From contig NZ_JACJSF010000002.1 of the NCBI RefSeq assembly GCF_014698035.1, positions 1 through 64,000 of the forward strand: a stretch of DNA of 64,000 bases, given 5' to 3'. Of the stretch, positions 1-9,323 are shown one piece after another. This DNA is from Desmonostoc muscorum FACHB-395. Its GTDB lineage: Bacteria > Cyanobacteriota > Cyanobacteriia > Cyanobacteriales > Nostocaceae. Numbering within the stretch: the first letter of the stretch is position 1; each line of letters begins with the position of its first letter. The position numbers and the translations under genes are program-made. The notes below the pieces were generated by a model, which saw only the letters and a program-made list of their open reading frames with translations, had not been told where the DNA came from and ran no database searches.

Positions 1-68
1 TTTACCTCATTTAGTCTTGTCTTTATTGCTACTAGATATTGAACGGCTTCGACCCTTAGCACTTAGTC

Positions 69-2783
69 ATGGAATTGACATTACTATTTCCAGGTGCAAG
101 ATATGAGGAGCGCAAACAGACTGAAATAGCACTCCAGCAGCGTGAAAATCAGTGGAAAGCTCTTTTTGATCATGCTCTTGATGCGATCGCTATTACCGAT
201 GACGAGGGGCGCTATATAGAGGTCAATCCAGCAGCCTGTAAGCTGTTTGGTGTATCGAAGGAAGAACTGTTAGGTTCCACAATCGCGGATTTTGCAGCCC
301 CCGAATTTGATTTTACCCAAGCTTGGCAAGAGTTCTACAAACAAGGACAAATGTTTGGTGAGTTTGACTTATATTGTCCCGATGGCACAGTGCGAGAAAC
401 TGAATTTGCGGCGGTTGCCAATTTTATACCACATCGTCATCTTTCAATACTGCGGGATGTGAGCGATCGCCAAGCCGCACTACGCGATCATAAACAAGCT
501 GAGGAAACCCTCAGAGAAAGCGAGCAACGGTTACAACTGGCACTTAGTGTTGGTAAAATTGGCCCTTGGGAATGGAATCTAAAAACCAATCAGGTTATCT
601 GGTCTGAGAGTTTGTTTACTTTATTTGGTCTAACTCCTGATAACTTTGATGTCAGCTATGAAAATTTTTTAAATCTCATTGTCCATCCTGAAGACCGCGA
701 ATTGCTGCATGAATCTGTTTTGCGAGCAATTGACCAGCAAGTACCCCATAATCTCGAATTCCGGTTTATTTACCCAGATGGCACAGTTGGTTGGTCAGTA
801 TGCAAGGGTCAAGTATTGTATGATGACACCACCAATGAGCCACTCCAGATGATCGGGGTGAATATAGATATTACTGAGCGCAAACAAGCGGAACTTGAAA
901 TCCGTAAATTTGTTTCTCTGACCGATAACAGCACAGAATTTATCGGTATGTGTGATATGAATTTTGTGCCATTCTATTTGAACCCGGCGGGTATGCAACT
1001 AGTCGGGCTGAATGACACTCAGCAATATAGCGAAACGCCAGTCAGGGAATTTTTCTTTCCCGAAGATCAGGACTTTATCATCAATGAATTTTTCCCGCGT
1101 GTTTTGCGTGAGGGACGGGCGGAAGTAGAAATTCGTTTCCGTCATTTCCAGACGGGAGAAGCATTATGGATGGTTTACAGCGTTTCTTGCGTCAAAGACA
1201 TCAACGACCAGCTAATTGGTCTGGCAGCCGTCAGCCGTAATATTAGCGATCGCAAGCTGGCCGAACAGAAAATTGCCGAACAAGCAGCTTTAATTGATAT
1301 TGCTACCGATGCCATTTTTGTCCGCGATTTAGAAAACCGCATTCTGTTCTGGAGTCGAGGTGCTGAAAACTTATACGGTTGGACAGCAGAGGAAAGCATG
1401 GGGAAATTAGCCCATGAACTTTTCCAGGTAGAATCCTTGTCTCAACTAGCAGCAGGTTTAAAAACCACTCTCGAACAAGGTTCTTGGCAAGGGGAGTTAG
1501 AAAAAACCACCAAAACTGGGAGAAAAATTATCGTTGCTAGTCGGTGGACACTGGTACACAATCAATTCGGACAAAGCCAATCTATCCTATCAGTCAACAC
1601 CGACATCACCGAGAAAAAACAACTAGAGCAACAATTTTACCGCGCTCAACGCTTGGAGAGTGTAGGAATTCTAGCCAGTGGCATTGCTCACGACCTCAAC
1701 AACGTCTTTGCTCCCATAATCATGATTGCCCAATTGCTGCCTTTGAGATGCAAAAATGTGGATGCGCGGACTCAAGAACTGTTCAAAACACTAGAAAATA
1801 GCTCGCAGCGTGGAGCGAACTTAGTTAAACAAATTCTCGCCTTTACCCGTGGTACAGAAGGGAAGCGCATCTTGTTGCAACCTGGGCATTTGCTCCAAGA
1901 ATTGGTCAAAGTCATCAAACAGACATTTCCTAAATCTATTGAAATTGTTAATGACATTCCCATAAACACATTATGGATGGTGCAAGCCGATCCCACCCAA
2001 CTAGAACAGGTATTTATGAACTTGGCAGTCAATGCCCGTGACGCTATGCCTAATGACGGTATGCTCACAATTAATGCCGAAAACCGGATGCTTGACGAAA
2101 CAAACGCCCGAATGCACCTGGACGCGAAAGCCGGAGGCTACATCGTTGTTACCGTCTCAGATACAGGGACGGGAATCCCTCCAGAATTCTTAGAGCGCAT
2201 ATTTGATCCCTTTTTTACAACTAAAGAAGTTGGTAAAGGTACAGGGCTAGGACTGTCAACAGTTTTAGGTATCATCAAAAACCACGGTGGTTTTGTGGAA
2301 GTATTAACTCAGGTAGGTAAAGGGACACAATTTCAGGTATTTTTGCCCAGAGGAGAAGGCAAAGCAACCGAGACAATAACAAAGGCAGAATTACCTGAAG
2401 GTAATGGCGAATTGATTTTAGTTGTTGATGATGAAGACTTAGTAAAACAAACCAATCAGGAAACTTTAGAAGATTATAACTACAAAACCCTTGTAGCTAA
2501 CGATGGCATTGAGGCGATCGCTTTGTATGCCCAGTATAAGGAGCGAATTAGTGTAGTTTTGCTAGATATGTCCATGCCCAACATGGACGGATTAACAACT
2601 ATCTCCATCCTGCGAACGTTCAACCCCAATATTAAGATTATTGCCACCAGTGGTTTACCCGCTAACGAGCAAAAGGCTATTGCCGTTGGTGCTGAGAAGT
2701 TTCTTTCTAAGCCTTACACAGCGACAGATTTATTGACTACTTTATCTGCTGTAATCGGGTATCCTGGGGAGCCTCAATCATAG
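69..2783 (+). CDS. Multi-PAS hybrid histidine kinase with C-terminal receiver
   Basis: A 904-residue soluble hybrid sensor kinase. Four PAS-type sensor modules run from about residues 30 to 525, with PAS/PAC ends such as DITERKQAELE and NISDRKLAEQ. A HisKA domain follows with H-box GIAHDLNN (H541), then a HATPase domain with DTGTGIPPEFLERIFDPFFTTK and GTGLGLS. A receiver domain (about 780-900) has the acidic pair VVDDED and phospho-acceptor D833 in LLDMSMPNMDG. I see no membrane segment, so the signal is probably cytosolic (redox, light or a ligand), but which one cannot be told. An in-frame TAG shortly before the ATG supports this start. It converges with the hyp genes and shows no operon link to them. 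Confidence 0.9.
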   Translation: MELTLLFPGARYEERKQTEIALQQRENQWKALFDHALDAIAITDDEGRYIEVNPAACKLFGVSKEELLGSTIADFAAPEFDFTQAWQEFYKQGQMFGEFDLYCPDGTVRETEFAAVANFIPHRHLSILRDVSDRQAALRDHKQAEETLRESEQRLQLALSVGKIGPWEWNLKTNQVIWSESLFTLFGLTPDNFDVSYENFLNLIVHPEDRELLHESVLRAIDQQVPHNLEFRFIYPDGTVGWSVCKGQVLYDDTTNEPLQMIGVNIDITERKQAELEIRKFVSLTDNSTEFIGMCDMNFVPFYLNPAGMQLVGLNDTQQYSETPVREFFFPEDQDFIINEFFPRVLREGRAEVEIRFRHFQTGEALWMVYSVSCVKDINDQLIGLAAVSRNISDRKLAEQKIAEQAALIDIATDAIFVRDLENRILFWSRGAENLYGWTAEESMGKLAHELFQVESLSQLAAGLKTTLEQGSWQGELEKTTKTGRKIIVASRWTLVHNQFGQSQSILSVNTDITEKKQLEQQFYRAQRLESVGILASGIAHDLNNVFAPIIMIAQLLPLRCKNVDARTQELFKTLENSSQRGANLVKQILAFTRGTEGKRILLQPGHLLQELVKVIKQTFPKSIEIVNDIPINTLWMVQADPTQLEQVFMNLAVNARDAMPNDGMLTINAENRMLDETNARMHLDAKAGGYIVVTVSDTGTGIPPEFLERIFDPFFTTKEVGKGTGLGLSTVLGIIKNHGGFVEVLTQVGKGTQFQVFLPRGEGKATETITKAELPEGNGELILVVDDEDLVKQTNQETLEDYNYKTLVANDGIEAIALYAQYKERISVVLLDMSMPNMDGLTTISILRTFNPNIKIIATSGLPANEQKAIAVGAEKFLSKPYTATDLLTTLSAVIGYPGEPQS

Positions 2784-2895
2784 GCAAATTACACTCAAAT
2801 CTGACCACTGAATTTCGATTTACGCTGCCACTAATTCCGCTTTTTCCAGCAGTCATGGTGCGATCGCTAATAGTTAAACATGATAATCAAGTTAA

Positions 2896-3717
2896 TTAAT
2901 TTACTACCTTTTCAGTTACCCATTTATACCAATTATCTAATCCTACACCAGTAGTTGCAGAAACCTGAAAAATCTGAATTTGGGGATTCACTTCCATAGC
3001 ATAAGCTATGCACTTCTGAACATCAAATTGCACATAAGGCAGTAAATCAATTTTGGTGAGAATCATTACATCACTAGCACGGAATATATGCGGGTATTTT
3101 ATCGGCTTATCTTCTCCCTCTGTGACAGAAAGAATCACGACTTTTGCCTGTTCTCCTAAATCAAATAAGGCTGGACAAACCAAATTTCCGACATTTTCAA
3201 TCATCACAACTGAATTTAGTGGCGGATTCAGTTGTTTTAAACCCCTATCTATCATTGATGCATCTAAATGACAGCCTGTTCCAGTATTGATTTGGATAAC
3301 TTTAGAACCTGTTTCTTTAATTTTTTTGGCATCATTAGCAGTTTCTTGGTCGCCTTCAATGACACTAATAGATAATTGATGTTTTAAATCATTGATGGTT
3401 CGCGTTAAAAGAGTTGTTTTCCCAGCACCAGGAGAACTCATTAAATTTAAAGCGAGAATATTTCGACCTTTAAACCATCCTCGATTTTGAGCAGCTAGTA
3501 GGTTATTTTTTGCTAATATATCTTGTTCTAAAGATATCGTTGTATTATGTATTTTGGCATGGATTTGAGGTGCTTCTATATGAGTGTCATGACTGTGGGA
3601 GTGAGTGATGACAGTTCCATCTGGTAAAGTGTGAGTATGATTATGTTCCGCTTTATCTGTTTCTAAATTTGTAATTTTTATTTCGCCATCATCAGAACAA
3701 CCGCAGGTTACACACAT
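2896..3717 (-). CDS. hypB: Hydrogenase nickel-incorporation GTPase HypB
   Basis: This GTPase delivers nickel to the hydrogenase large subunit together with HypA. The 273-residue protein starts with MCVTCGC, followed by a histidine-rich stretch (HNHTHTLPDG, HSHSHDTH) suited to nickel storage. The P-loop is SSPGAGKTTLLTR, with downstream G motifs ENVGNLVCPA and LTKIDLLPY. Its ATG lies inside the last codons of hypA (a 10-base overlap, ATGTGTGTAA), so the two are translationally coupled. It is the last gene of the hyp run. Confidence 0.95.
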   Translation of the reverse strand: MCVTCGCSDDGEIKITNLETDKAEHNHTHTLPDGTVITHSHSHDTHIEAPQIHAKIHNTTISLEQDILAKNNLLAAQNRGWFKGRNILALNLMSSPGAGKTTLLTRTINDLKHQLSISVIEGDQETANDAKKIKETGSKVIQINTGTGCHLDASMIDRGLKQLNPPLNSVVMIENVGNLVCPALFDLGEQAKVVILSVTEGEDKPIKYPHIFRASDVMILTKIDLLPYVQFDVQKCIAYAMEVNPQIQIFQVSATTGVGLDNWYKWVTEKVVN

Positions 3718-4049
3718 AATTCCTCGATTTCTATTTCTTTAATTTTCAGTTCTTCACCAGTAATTAAATCTAATTGCACGCTACCGCAGTTACATCTTCC
3801 AAACGGTTTATCTAAATAAATTTCTGCACCGCATTGGCTACATCGCCCTAAGCCTGGGATTTCCAAAATTTCTAATGTCGCCCCTTCTAAAACTGTGCCT
3901 TGAGTGCAAATATCAAAACAAAATCGAATAGCATCGGGCATAATGGCTGAAAGTTTGCCGATTTCTAATAAAACTCGTTGTACTTTTGCGCCTTTGGCAT
4001 GTTCAGTCACAATTGCCACAATATTTTGGGTAATTCCAAATTCGTGCAT
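3708..4049 (-). CDS. hypA: Hydrogenase nickel-insertion protein HypA
   Basis: A small nickel-binding partner of HypB, acting in insertion of Ni into the HupL precursor. The start chosen is the ATG giving MHEFGITQNIV, because His2 of the family's MHE start is the nickel ligand; an upstream extension of the frame would hide it. This gives 113 residues, the normal family length. The zinc site is formed by CSQCG and CNCG (a CxxC pair with CxC near the C-terminus). It overlaps hypB and follows hypE closely. Confidence 0.95.
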   Translation of the reverse strand: MHEFGITQNIVAIVTEHAKGAKVQRVLLEIGKLSAIMPDAIRFCFDICTQGTVLEGATLEILEIPGLGRCSQCGAEIYLDKPFGRCNCGSVQLDLITGEELKIKEIEIEELCV

Positions 4050-4069
4050 ACTATAAAATCTATTAAAGA

Positions 4070-5173
4070 TTAACAAATTCGTGGCAATTGGTCGCCTACT
4101 AACATATCAACAATCCTTTCAGCACCAAAAACTGTTTTTAACAATACGATACCTGGGGGTGAAGAAAGAACTTCGCCAATAATACAAGCATCTTTCCCTG
4201 CTGGGTGAGATTTCATAGCAGATAAAACGTTGTCAGCATTCTTTTTTGGAGCCACTACAACTAACTTACCTTCATTAGCTAAATATAATGGGTCTAAACC
4301 GAGAATTTCGCAAACTCCATTTACTTCTTCACGCACAGGAATAGATTCTTCAAAAAGACGAATTCCCACATTGGAACTGAGGGCAAATTCATTTAATACT
4401 GTAGCTAAACCACCGCGTGTAGCATCTCGCATAGCATGAACTTGTGGACATACATGGAGAATAGTTTCTACTAAACTATGCAACGGCTGACAATCACTTT
4501 CAATATTAGTATCTAAAGCTAACTCGCCACGGGCAATTAAAATTGCTGTCCCATGATTGCCTATTTCACCATTAATTATTACGGCATCTCCAGGTTTAAT
4601 ATTGTGAGCGGAAATGTTAACTCCCTGTGGGATGATACCAATACCAGCAGTATTAATAAAGAGTTTATCGGCTGCACCACGATGTACAACTTTTGTGTCA
4701 CCAGTGACAACTTGAATACCCGCTTTTTCTGCGGCTGCTTTCATACTGTTCGCGACACGGCGTAAGGTTTCTACAGGTAATCCTTCTTCTAAAATTACGC
4801 TGCAAGTTAGGTATAAAGGTTTCGCACCACTGACAGCTAAATCATTAACTGTACCGTTTATGGCTAATTCTCCTATATCACTACCGGGGAAAAATAACGG
4901 GTCTACAACATAAGAATCTGTTGTAAATGCGAGTCTGTCTCCTTGTTGCATGAGACTGGCTAAATTAAAGCTAGCTTGGTCTTCTAATTGGGAAAGAATT
5001 GGATTATCAAAATTGCTGACAAAAATATCATCTATTAAATCGCGCATGGCTTTACCACCGCTACCATGTGCGAGAGTTATATGAGTGTCTTGTACTTTAC
5101 TTTGGCGGCGGCGGACTTGTTCTATTTTTTGGAATAGGGGATTTTGGATTGGGTTTGTGGGGGAAATATTCAT
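4070..5173 (-). CDS. hypE: Hydrogenase maturation protein HypE (carbamoyl dehydratase)
   Basis: HypE turns the carbamoyl group received from HypF into the cyanide ligand of the NiFe centre. The C-terminus ends in PRIC, carrying the thiol that is carbamoylated. The ATP-binding AIRS/PurM-type fold is seen in HGSGGKAMRDLI, TDSYVVDPLFFPG and VTGDTKVV. I chose the start MNISPTNPIQ (367 residues); the open frame runs further upstream, but only into repeat sequence. It lies between hypD and hypA in the same direction. Confidence 0.93.
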   Translation of the reverse strand: MNISPTNPIQNPLFQKIEQVRRRQSKVQDTHITLAHGSGGKAMRDLIDDIFVSNFDNPILSQLEDQASFNLASLMQQGDRLAFTTDSYVVDPLFFPGSDIGELAINGTVNDLAVSGAKPLYLTCSVILEEGLPVETLRRVANSMKAAAEKAGIQVVTGDTKVVHRGAADKLFINTAGIGIIPQGVNISAHNIKPGDAVIINGEIGNHGTAILIARGELALDTNIESDCQPLHSLVETILHVCPQVHAMRDATRGGLATVLNEFALSSNVGIRLFEESIPVREEVNGVCEILGLDPLYLANEGKLVVVAPKKNADNVLSAMKSHPAGKDACIIGEVLSSPPGIVLLKTVFGAERIVDMLVGDQLPRIC

Positions 5174-5232
5174 ATTAAAATTTTTTTTAAACGCAAAGGA
5201 ACGCAAAAGGAAGCGCAGAGGTACGCTGAGTA

Positions 5233-6411
5233 TTATTCTGAGGAGAAGCCGCAGGCGGGGAGAGGTTCTTGAGTTATTTTTGGTTTTTGGGTGATTGTTC
5301 TTTTGGCAATGGTGGAGAGTCGTCCGTATTTGTAATAGGCTGCACAAGCGCCTTCGGAAGATACCATGCAAGTACCGATTGGTGTTTCTGGTGTGCAAGC
5401 TGTACCGAATACTTTACACTCCCAAGGCTTTAAGACTCCTTTGAGGATTTCTCCACATTTACAAGCTTTATGGTCGGCTACTTTGAGATTAGGAATGGTA
5501 AATTTAAGTTCGGCATCAAATTGGGCATATTCTGGTTTAATTTGTAATCCTGAATAGGGGATGTCACCTAAGCCGCGCCAATCAAAACTATCTCGCACGG
5601 CGAAAACTTTGTTTATGGCTTCTAGGGCTACTGTGTTTCCGCTTTTTTGGACAATTCGGTTATATTGATTTTCGACTTCGCAACGATTTTCTACTAACTG
5701 TTGCAATAGCATCCAAATTGATTGGAGAATATCTAACGGTTCAAATCCTGAAACAACTATTGGCTTATTATATTGTTGGGAAATAAATTGGTATGGGTCA
5801 CTGCCAATTACCATACTGACATGACCAGGGCCAACAAATCCATCCAGTTGTAAGTCGGGATTATCTAATAGTGCTTTGAGGGCGGGAATCACGAGGACGT
5901 GATTGCTAAACATACTAAAGTTATGAATTTCTTCGGCTGCTGCTTGCAGGATGGTGAAGGCGGTGCTGGGGGCTGTGGTTTCAAAGCCTAATGCGAAGAA
6001 GACTACTTCTTTGTCGGGGTTATCTCTGGCAATTTGCAGACTGTCTAAGGGAGAGTACACCATACGGATGTCTGCACCTTGTGCCCTAGCTTGCAGTAAA
6101 CTCGTTTTGGAACCGGGAACTCGCATCGCATCGCCAAAGGTGGCAAAAATGACGTTATGATTTTGAGAGATTGCGATCGCATCATCTAATCTCCCTTTTG
6201 GCATAACGCATACTGGACAACCAGGCCCATGAATCAGTTCAATGGTTTGGGGTAATATTTCTTCGATACCGTATTTAAATATGGAGTGGGTATGTCCGCC
6301 GCATACTTCCATGATTTTGATGGGTTTTTCTAGCTGGTGGCTTAATTTGATGATTTCGCGGCGGATGGCTTCAGCTTTTTCTGGTTCGCGGAATTCGTCA
6401 ACATATTTCAT
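5233..6411 (-). CDS. hypD: Hydrogenase Fe-CN-CO scaffold protein HypD
   Basis: HypD is the Fe-S scaffold on which the Fe(CN)2CO unit is assembled with HypC. Conserved cysteine motifs are MEVCGGHTH, GPGCPVCVMP and the C-terminal CKCGE, CKVFGTACTPETP and GTCMVSSEGACAAYY set that binds the [4Fe-4S] cluster. The start at MKYVDEFREPEK gives 392 residues; earlier in-frame codons lie in an intergenic repeat. The last 15 or so residues (after YGRLSTIAKRT) look like a non-conserved tail. Confidence 0.93.
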   Translation of the reverse strand: MKYVDEFREPEKAEAIRREIIKLSHQLEKPIKIMEVCGGHTHSIFKYGIEEILPQTIELIHGPGCPVCVMPKGRLDDAIAISQNHNVIFATFGDAMRVPGSKTSLLQARAQGADIRMVYSPLDSLQIARDNPDKEVVFFALGFETTAPSTAFTILQAAAEEIHNFSMFSNHVLVIPALKALLDNPDLQLDGFVGPGHVSMVIGSDPYQFISQQYNKPIVVSGFEPLDILQSIWMLLQQLVENRCEVENQYNRIVQKSGNTVALEAINKVFAVRDSFDWRGLGDIPYSGLQIKPEYAQFDAELKFTIPNLKVADHKACKCGEILKGVLKPWECKVFGTACTPETPIGTCMVSSEGACAAYYKYGRLSTIAKRTITQKPKITQEPLPACGFSSE

Positions 6412-6557
6412 AGGGATTGGGGAATAGTTAATTTCGCTTTTGTGGTAGGGAATTTTTTTAACGAACCGCAAAGGACGCAAAGAGCGCGAAGGAAGAAAGA
6501 GAAAGGAAGAAAGAGAGATGTTTTAAAGTCTTTGCTCTGCGTGAGAAAAAATATTAT

Positions 6558-6818
6558 TTAAGTATTAATTCCTGATTGTGCTGCTGCTAATTCTTGAAGG
6601 AGTTGTAATGTTTCTGCTGCTTCTTGTTCGTTAATTCGATTCATAGCAAAGCCAACATGAACTAATACCCAATCGCCAATACAAGCTTCGGGCGGATGTT
6701 GTTCATCTACGATGCAGGCAATATTTACTTCGCGCTTCACACCACCAATGTTAACTAGGGCTAGTTTATGGTTAACGTTGGTAATTTCTATAATTTGTCC
6801 GGGGATTCCTAAACACAT
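6558..6818 (-). CDS. hypC: Hydrogenase maturation chaperone HypC
   Basis: HypC is a small chaperone that shuttles the Fe(CN)2CO group between HypD and the large-subunit precursor. The start MCLGIPGQI is diagnostic because Cys2 is the functional residue, so the longer upstream frame is not used. The protein has 86 residues and a GDWVLVHVGFAM signature in its second half. It lies between hypF and hypD. Confidence 0.95.
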   Translation of the reverse strand: MCLGIPGQIIEITNVNHKLALVNIGGVKREVNIACIVDEQHPPEACIGDWVLVHVGFAMNRINEQEAAETLQLLQELAAAQSGINT

Positions 6819-6892
6819 TTTTTTATTTTGAAGATAAACTAACCGCAGAGGCGCGGAGAACACAGAGAGAATTATTTGTCAGAAAAGGGTTG

Positions 6893-9244
6893 TCAAATAT
6901 CAAGACTCATGTATTTCGCGGCTGCAATCACTGCTTGTCCTAGAGATAATCCGCCGTCGTTAGCTGGAACTAAGCTATGAGTTAGTACTTTTATACCCAA
7001 TGTTTCTAATCGTTTGCTAACTTGCTGTAACAATATACAATTTTGAAAGACTCCTCCGGTTAAAGCTACCTGATTAATCAGATTTTCTTGACAAAGGTGC
7101 TTAACCATTTCCACAATTGCATTAGCTAAACCTTTGTGAAATTTGGCAGCTATAACTGGTTGGGGAATCTGCTGTTGCAAGTCATAGAGTAAGGCTTGCC
7201 ACATTGGGCGTGAGTCTATACAGTAAATACTATCTGAAAAGCTAAAACTAAAAGGATATATTAGCGCTTCTTTATCATTATTTAAGCTGCTAACATCTAC
7301 TATAGCTTCCATTGCGATCGCAGCTTGTCCTTCATAACTACATTCTTCAGGGCAAATACCGATAGCCGCCGCTACTGCATCGAACAACCGCCCCACTGAA
7401 GAAGCTGGAGGAGAGTTAATTTTTTTCTCTATAAGTTGATTGAGTAGTTTTAGTGGTTTTTTATTCAGCAATCTTACAATTTCTAAATCAGCATACTGTT
7501 GTTGGCAATCATCCCAAAGGTTAGCAGCTATTAATTGGGCGTAGGTATTACGCCAAGGCTGATAAATAGCTTGTTCAGCACCAATCATTGGAACTGGTTT
7601 AAATGTTGCTAGTCGCTGAAATTTCCGATAATCCGCTAAAAGAAATTCTCCGCCCCAGAGTGTACTATCATCACCGTAACCTAAACCATCTAAAGCAATA
7701 CCTAATACTGGAGGTGAATTTAAAGGAATCCCATTTTCTGCCATACAAGCAGCAACATGGGCGTGATGATGTTGGATTTGATGAATTGGAATTTGATTTG
7801 TATCCGCTAGTTCTTTACCAAGTTTGCTGGAAAGATATTCAGGATGTTTATCAATGGCGATTACTTCTGGTGTATGTTCAAATAAATTCAAGTATAAGTT
7901 TAAAGTCTCTTGGTAAGCATTGAAAGCCGCAGCATTTTCTAAATCCCCTAGATGTTGAGATAGAATCGCTTCTCCTTCACGCAATAAGCAAAAAGTATTT
8001 TTTAACTCACTACCCATTGCTAAAATTTGCGGCAAATTGTCAAATCCCGGTGGTAAGCTAATTGATGCTGGTGCATATCCTCTAGCACGGCGAATTGTTT
8101 GGACTTTATCACCGATAACACGCACAACAGAATCATCTACCCGATTAATAATCTCTCGATTGTGAAAGAGAAAATAATCAGCGATTGTCCCTAATTTTTC
8201 TCTTGTTTCGTCATTATTAATACATTGTGGTTCATCGGCAAGATTACCACTTGTTAAAATAATTGGGCGATTCATCCGTCGCAGAATTAAATGATGTAAG
8301 GGCGTATAAGGTAGCATGAAGCCAAGCGTATTTTGCCCCAATGCTACCGATGGTGCTACTAGTTTTTTACCTGTCGCTTGTAGTAAAACAATTGGTGCAG
8401 CAGAACTTGTCAATAATTTTTTTTCTTTGGCGTTAACAGTACAATATTGTTCAATTATTTCAATATCTCGCGCCATTAAAGCAAATGGTTTGTGATAGCG
8501 CCTTTTGCGCTGACGCAGTTTTTGTACAACAGTTTCCTGAGTTGCATCGCAAGCTAAATGAATACCACTTAATCCTTTAATTGCGACAATCTCACCCTTT
8601 TGCAACAAGGTACAAACAGCATCCACATCATCCAGCATAGAAAACATGGAAGCAGTAACCGATTTACCATCAGCGCGTTCTAACCAAGCTGAAGGGCCAC
8701 AAACATGACAAGCTACAGGTTGGGCGTGAAAACGGCGGTTTTCAATATCATGGTATTCCTTTGCACATTCGGGACATATAACAAACGCAGACATACTGGT
8801 ATTGCATCTGTCATAAGGAATTGCACGAATAATACTCAGGCGAGGGCCGCAATGAGTGCAGTTAGTAAAGGGGTAACGATAAAAGCGGCTAAAAGGGTCA
8901 AATATTTCTTTTTGACATTGTGGACAAGTAGCTGCGTCAGGGACAATTTCTGTTTTAATGGCATTACTGACACTAGTAGAAATCACAAAATTATCAAATT
9001 TAAATTCACCTTCATAAGGAGTTCTAATTAGTTGATTAATTTTTGCCAACGGTGGACATTCTGTTTGCAATCTGGCAATAAATTTGTTTATTGTTTCCTC
9101 ACTACCAGATACCCGAATTAATACACCTTGCCCATCATTACAAACATCTCCATACAAACCGCAAGCTTTAGCAAGACGATATACAGTAGGGCGAAATCCT
9201 ACTCCCTGAACAGTACCGCGAACTCTAATTTCTTCAATCGGCAT
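6893..9244 (-). CDS. hypF: Carbamoyltransferase HypF
   Basis: HypF makes carbamoyl-adenylate and transfers the carbamoyl group to HypE, the first step in CN ligand synthesis. Domains in order: acylphosphatase-like (RVRGTVQGVGFRPTVYRLA, about 5-90), two zinc fingers (CPQCQKE, CTHCG, CPECA, CHVCG, about 105-190), YrdC-like (about 205-390) and the Kae1-like transferase domain with HHHAHVAACMAE and VALTGGVFQNCIL. I chose the ATG at MPIEEIRV (783 residues), which has GGAAG-like GGAAGT upstream; a TTG four codons earlier is the alternative. Confidence 0.94.
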   Translation of the reverse strand: MPIEEIRVRGTVQGVGFRPTVYRLAKACGLYGDVCNDGQGVLIRVSGSEETINKFIARLQTECPPLAKINQLIRTPYEGEFKFDNFVISTSVSNAIKTEIVPDAATCPQCQKEIFDPFSRFYRYPFTNCTHCGPRLSIIRAIPYDRCNTSMSAFVICPECAKEYHDIENRRFHAQPVACHVCGPSAWLERADGKSVTASMFSMLDDVDAVCTLLQKGEIVAIKGLSGIHLACDATQETVVQKLRQRKRRYHKPFALMARDIEIIEQYCTVNAKEKKLLTSSAAPIVLLQATGKKLVAPSVALGQNTLGFMLPYTPLHHLILRRMNRPIILTSGNLADEPQCINNDETREKLGTIADYFLFHNREIINRVDDSVVRVIGDKVQTIRRARGYAPASISLPPGFDNLPQILAMGSELKNTFCLLREGEAILSQHLGDLENAAAFNAYQETLNLYLNLFEHTPEVIAIDKHPEYLSSKLGKELADTNQIPIHQIQHHHAHVAACMAENGIPLNSPPVLGIALDGLGYGDDSTLWGGEFLLADYRKFQRLATFKPVPMIGAEQAIYQPWRNTYAQLIAANLWDDCQQQYADLEIVRLLNKKPLKLLNQLIEKKINSPPASSVGRLFDAVAAAIGICPEECSYEGQAAIAMEAIVDVSSLNNDKEALIYPFSFSFSDSIYCIDSRPMWQALLYDLQQQIPQPVIAAKFHKGLANAIVEMVKHLCQENLINQVALTGGVFQNCILLQQVSKRLETLGIKVLTHSLVPANDGGLSLGQAVIAAAKYMSLDI

Positions 9245-9323
9245 AGAGACTTCCAAATAAAAAAATACCTAAAAAACTCTCTTCTCCTCATTCCTCTGTG
9301 TTCTCTGTGTCTCTGTGGTTCGT

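Noticed and set aside
69-2783. Phytochrome or GAF light sensor in the first kinase
   Set aside because: The modules are PAS/PAC type; I see no chromophore cysteine context or GAF motif.
4070-5398. Long N-terminal extension of hypE
   Set aside because: The extra 75 residues are encoded by intergenic repeats and overlap the end of hypD; the family start is MNISPTNP.
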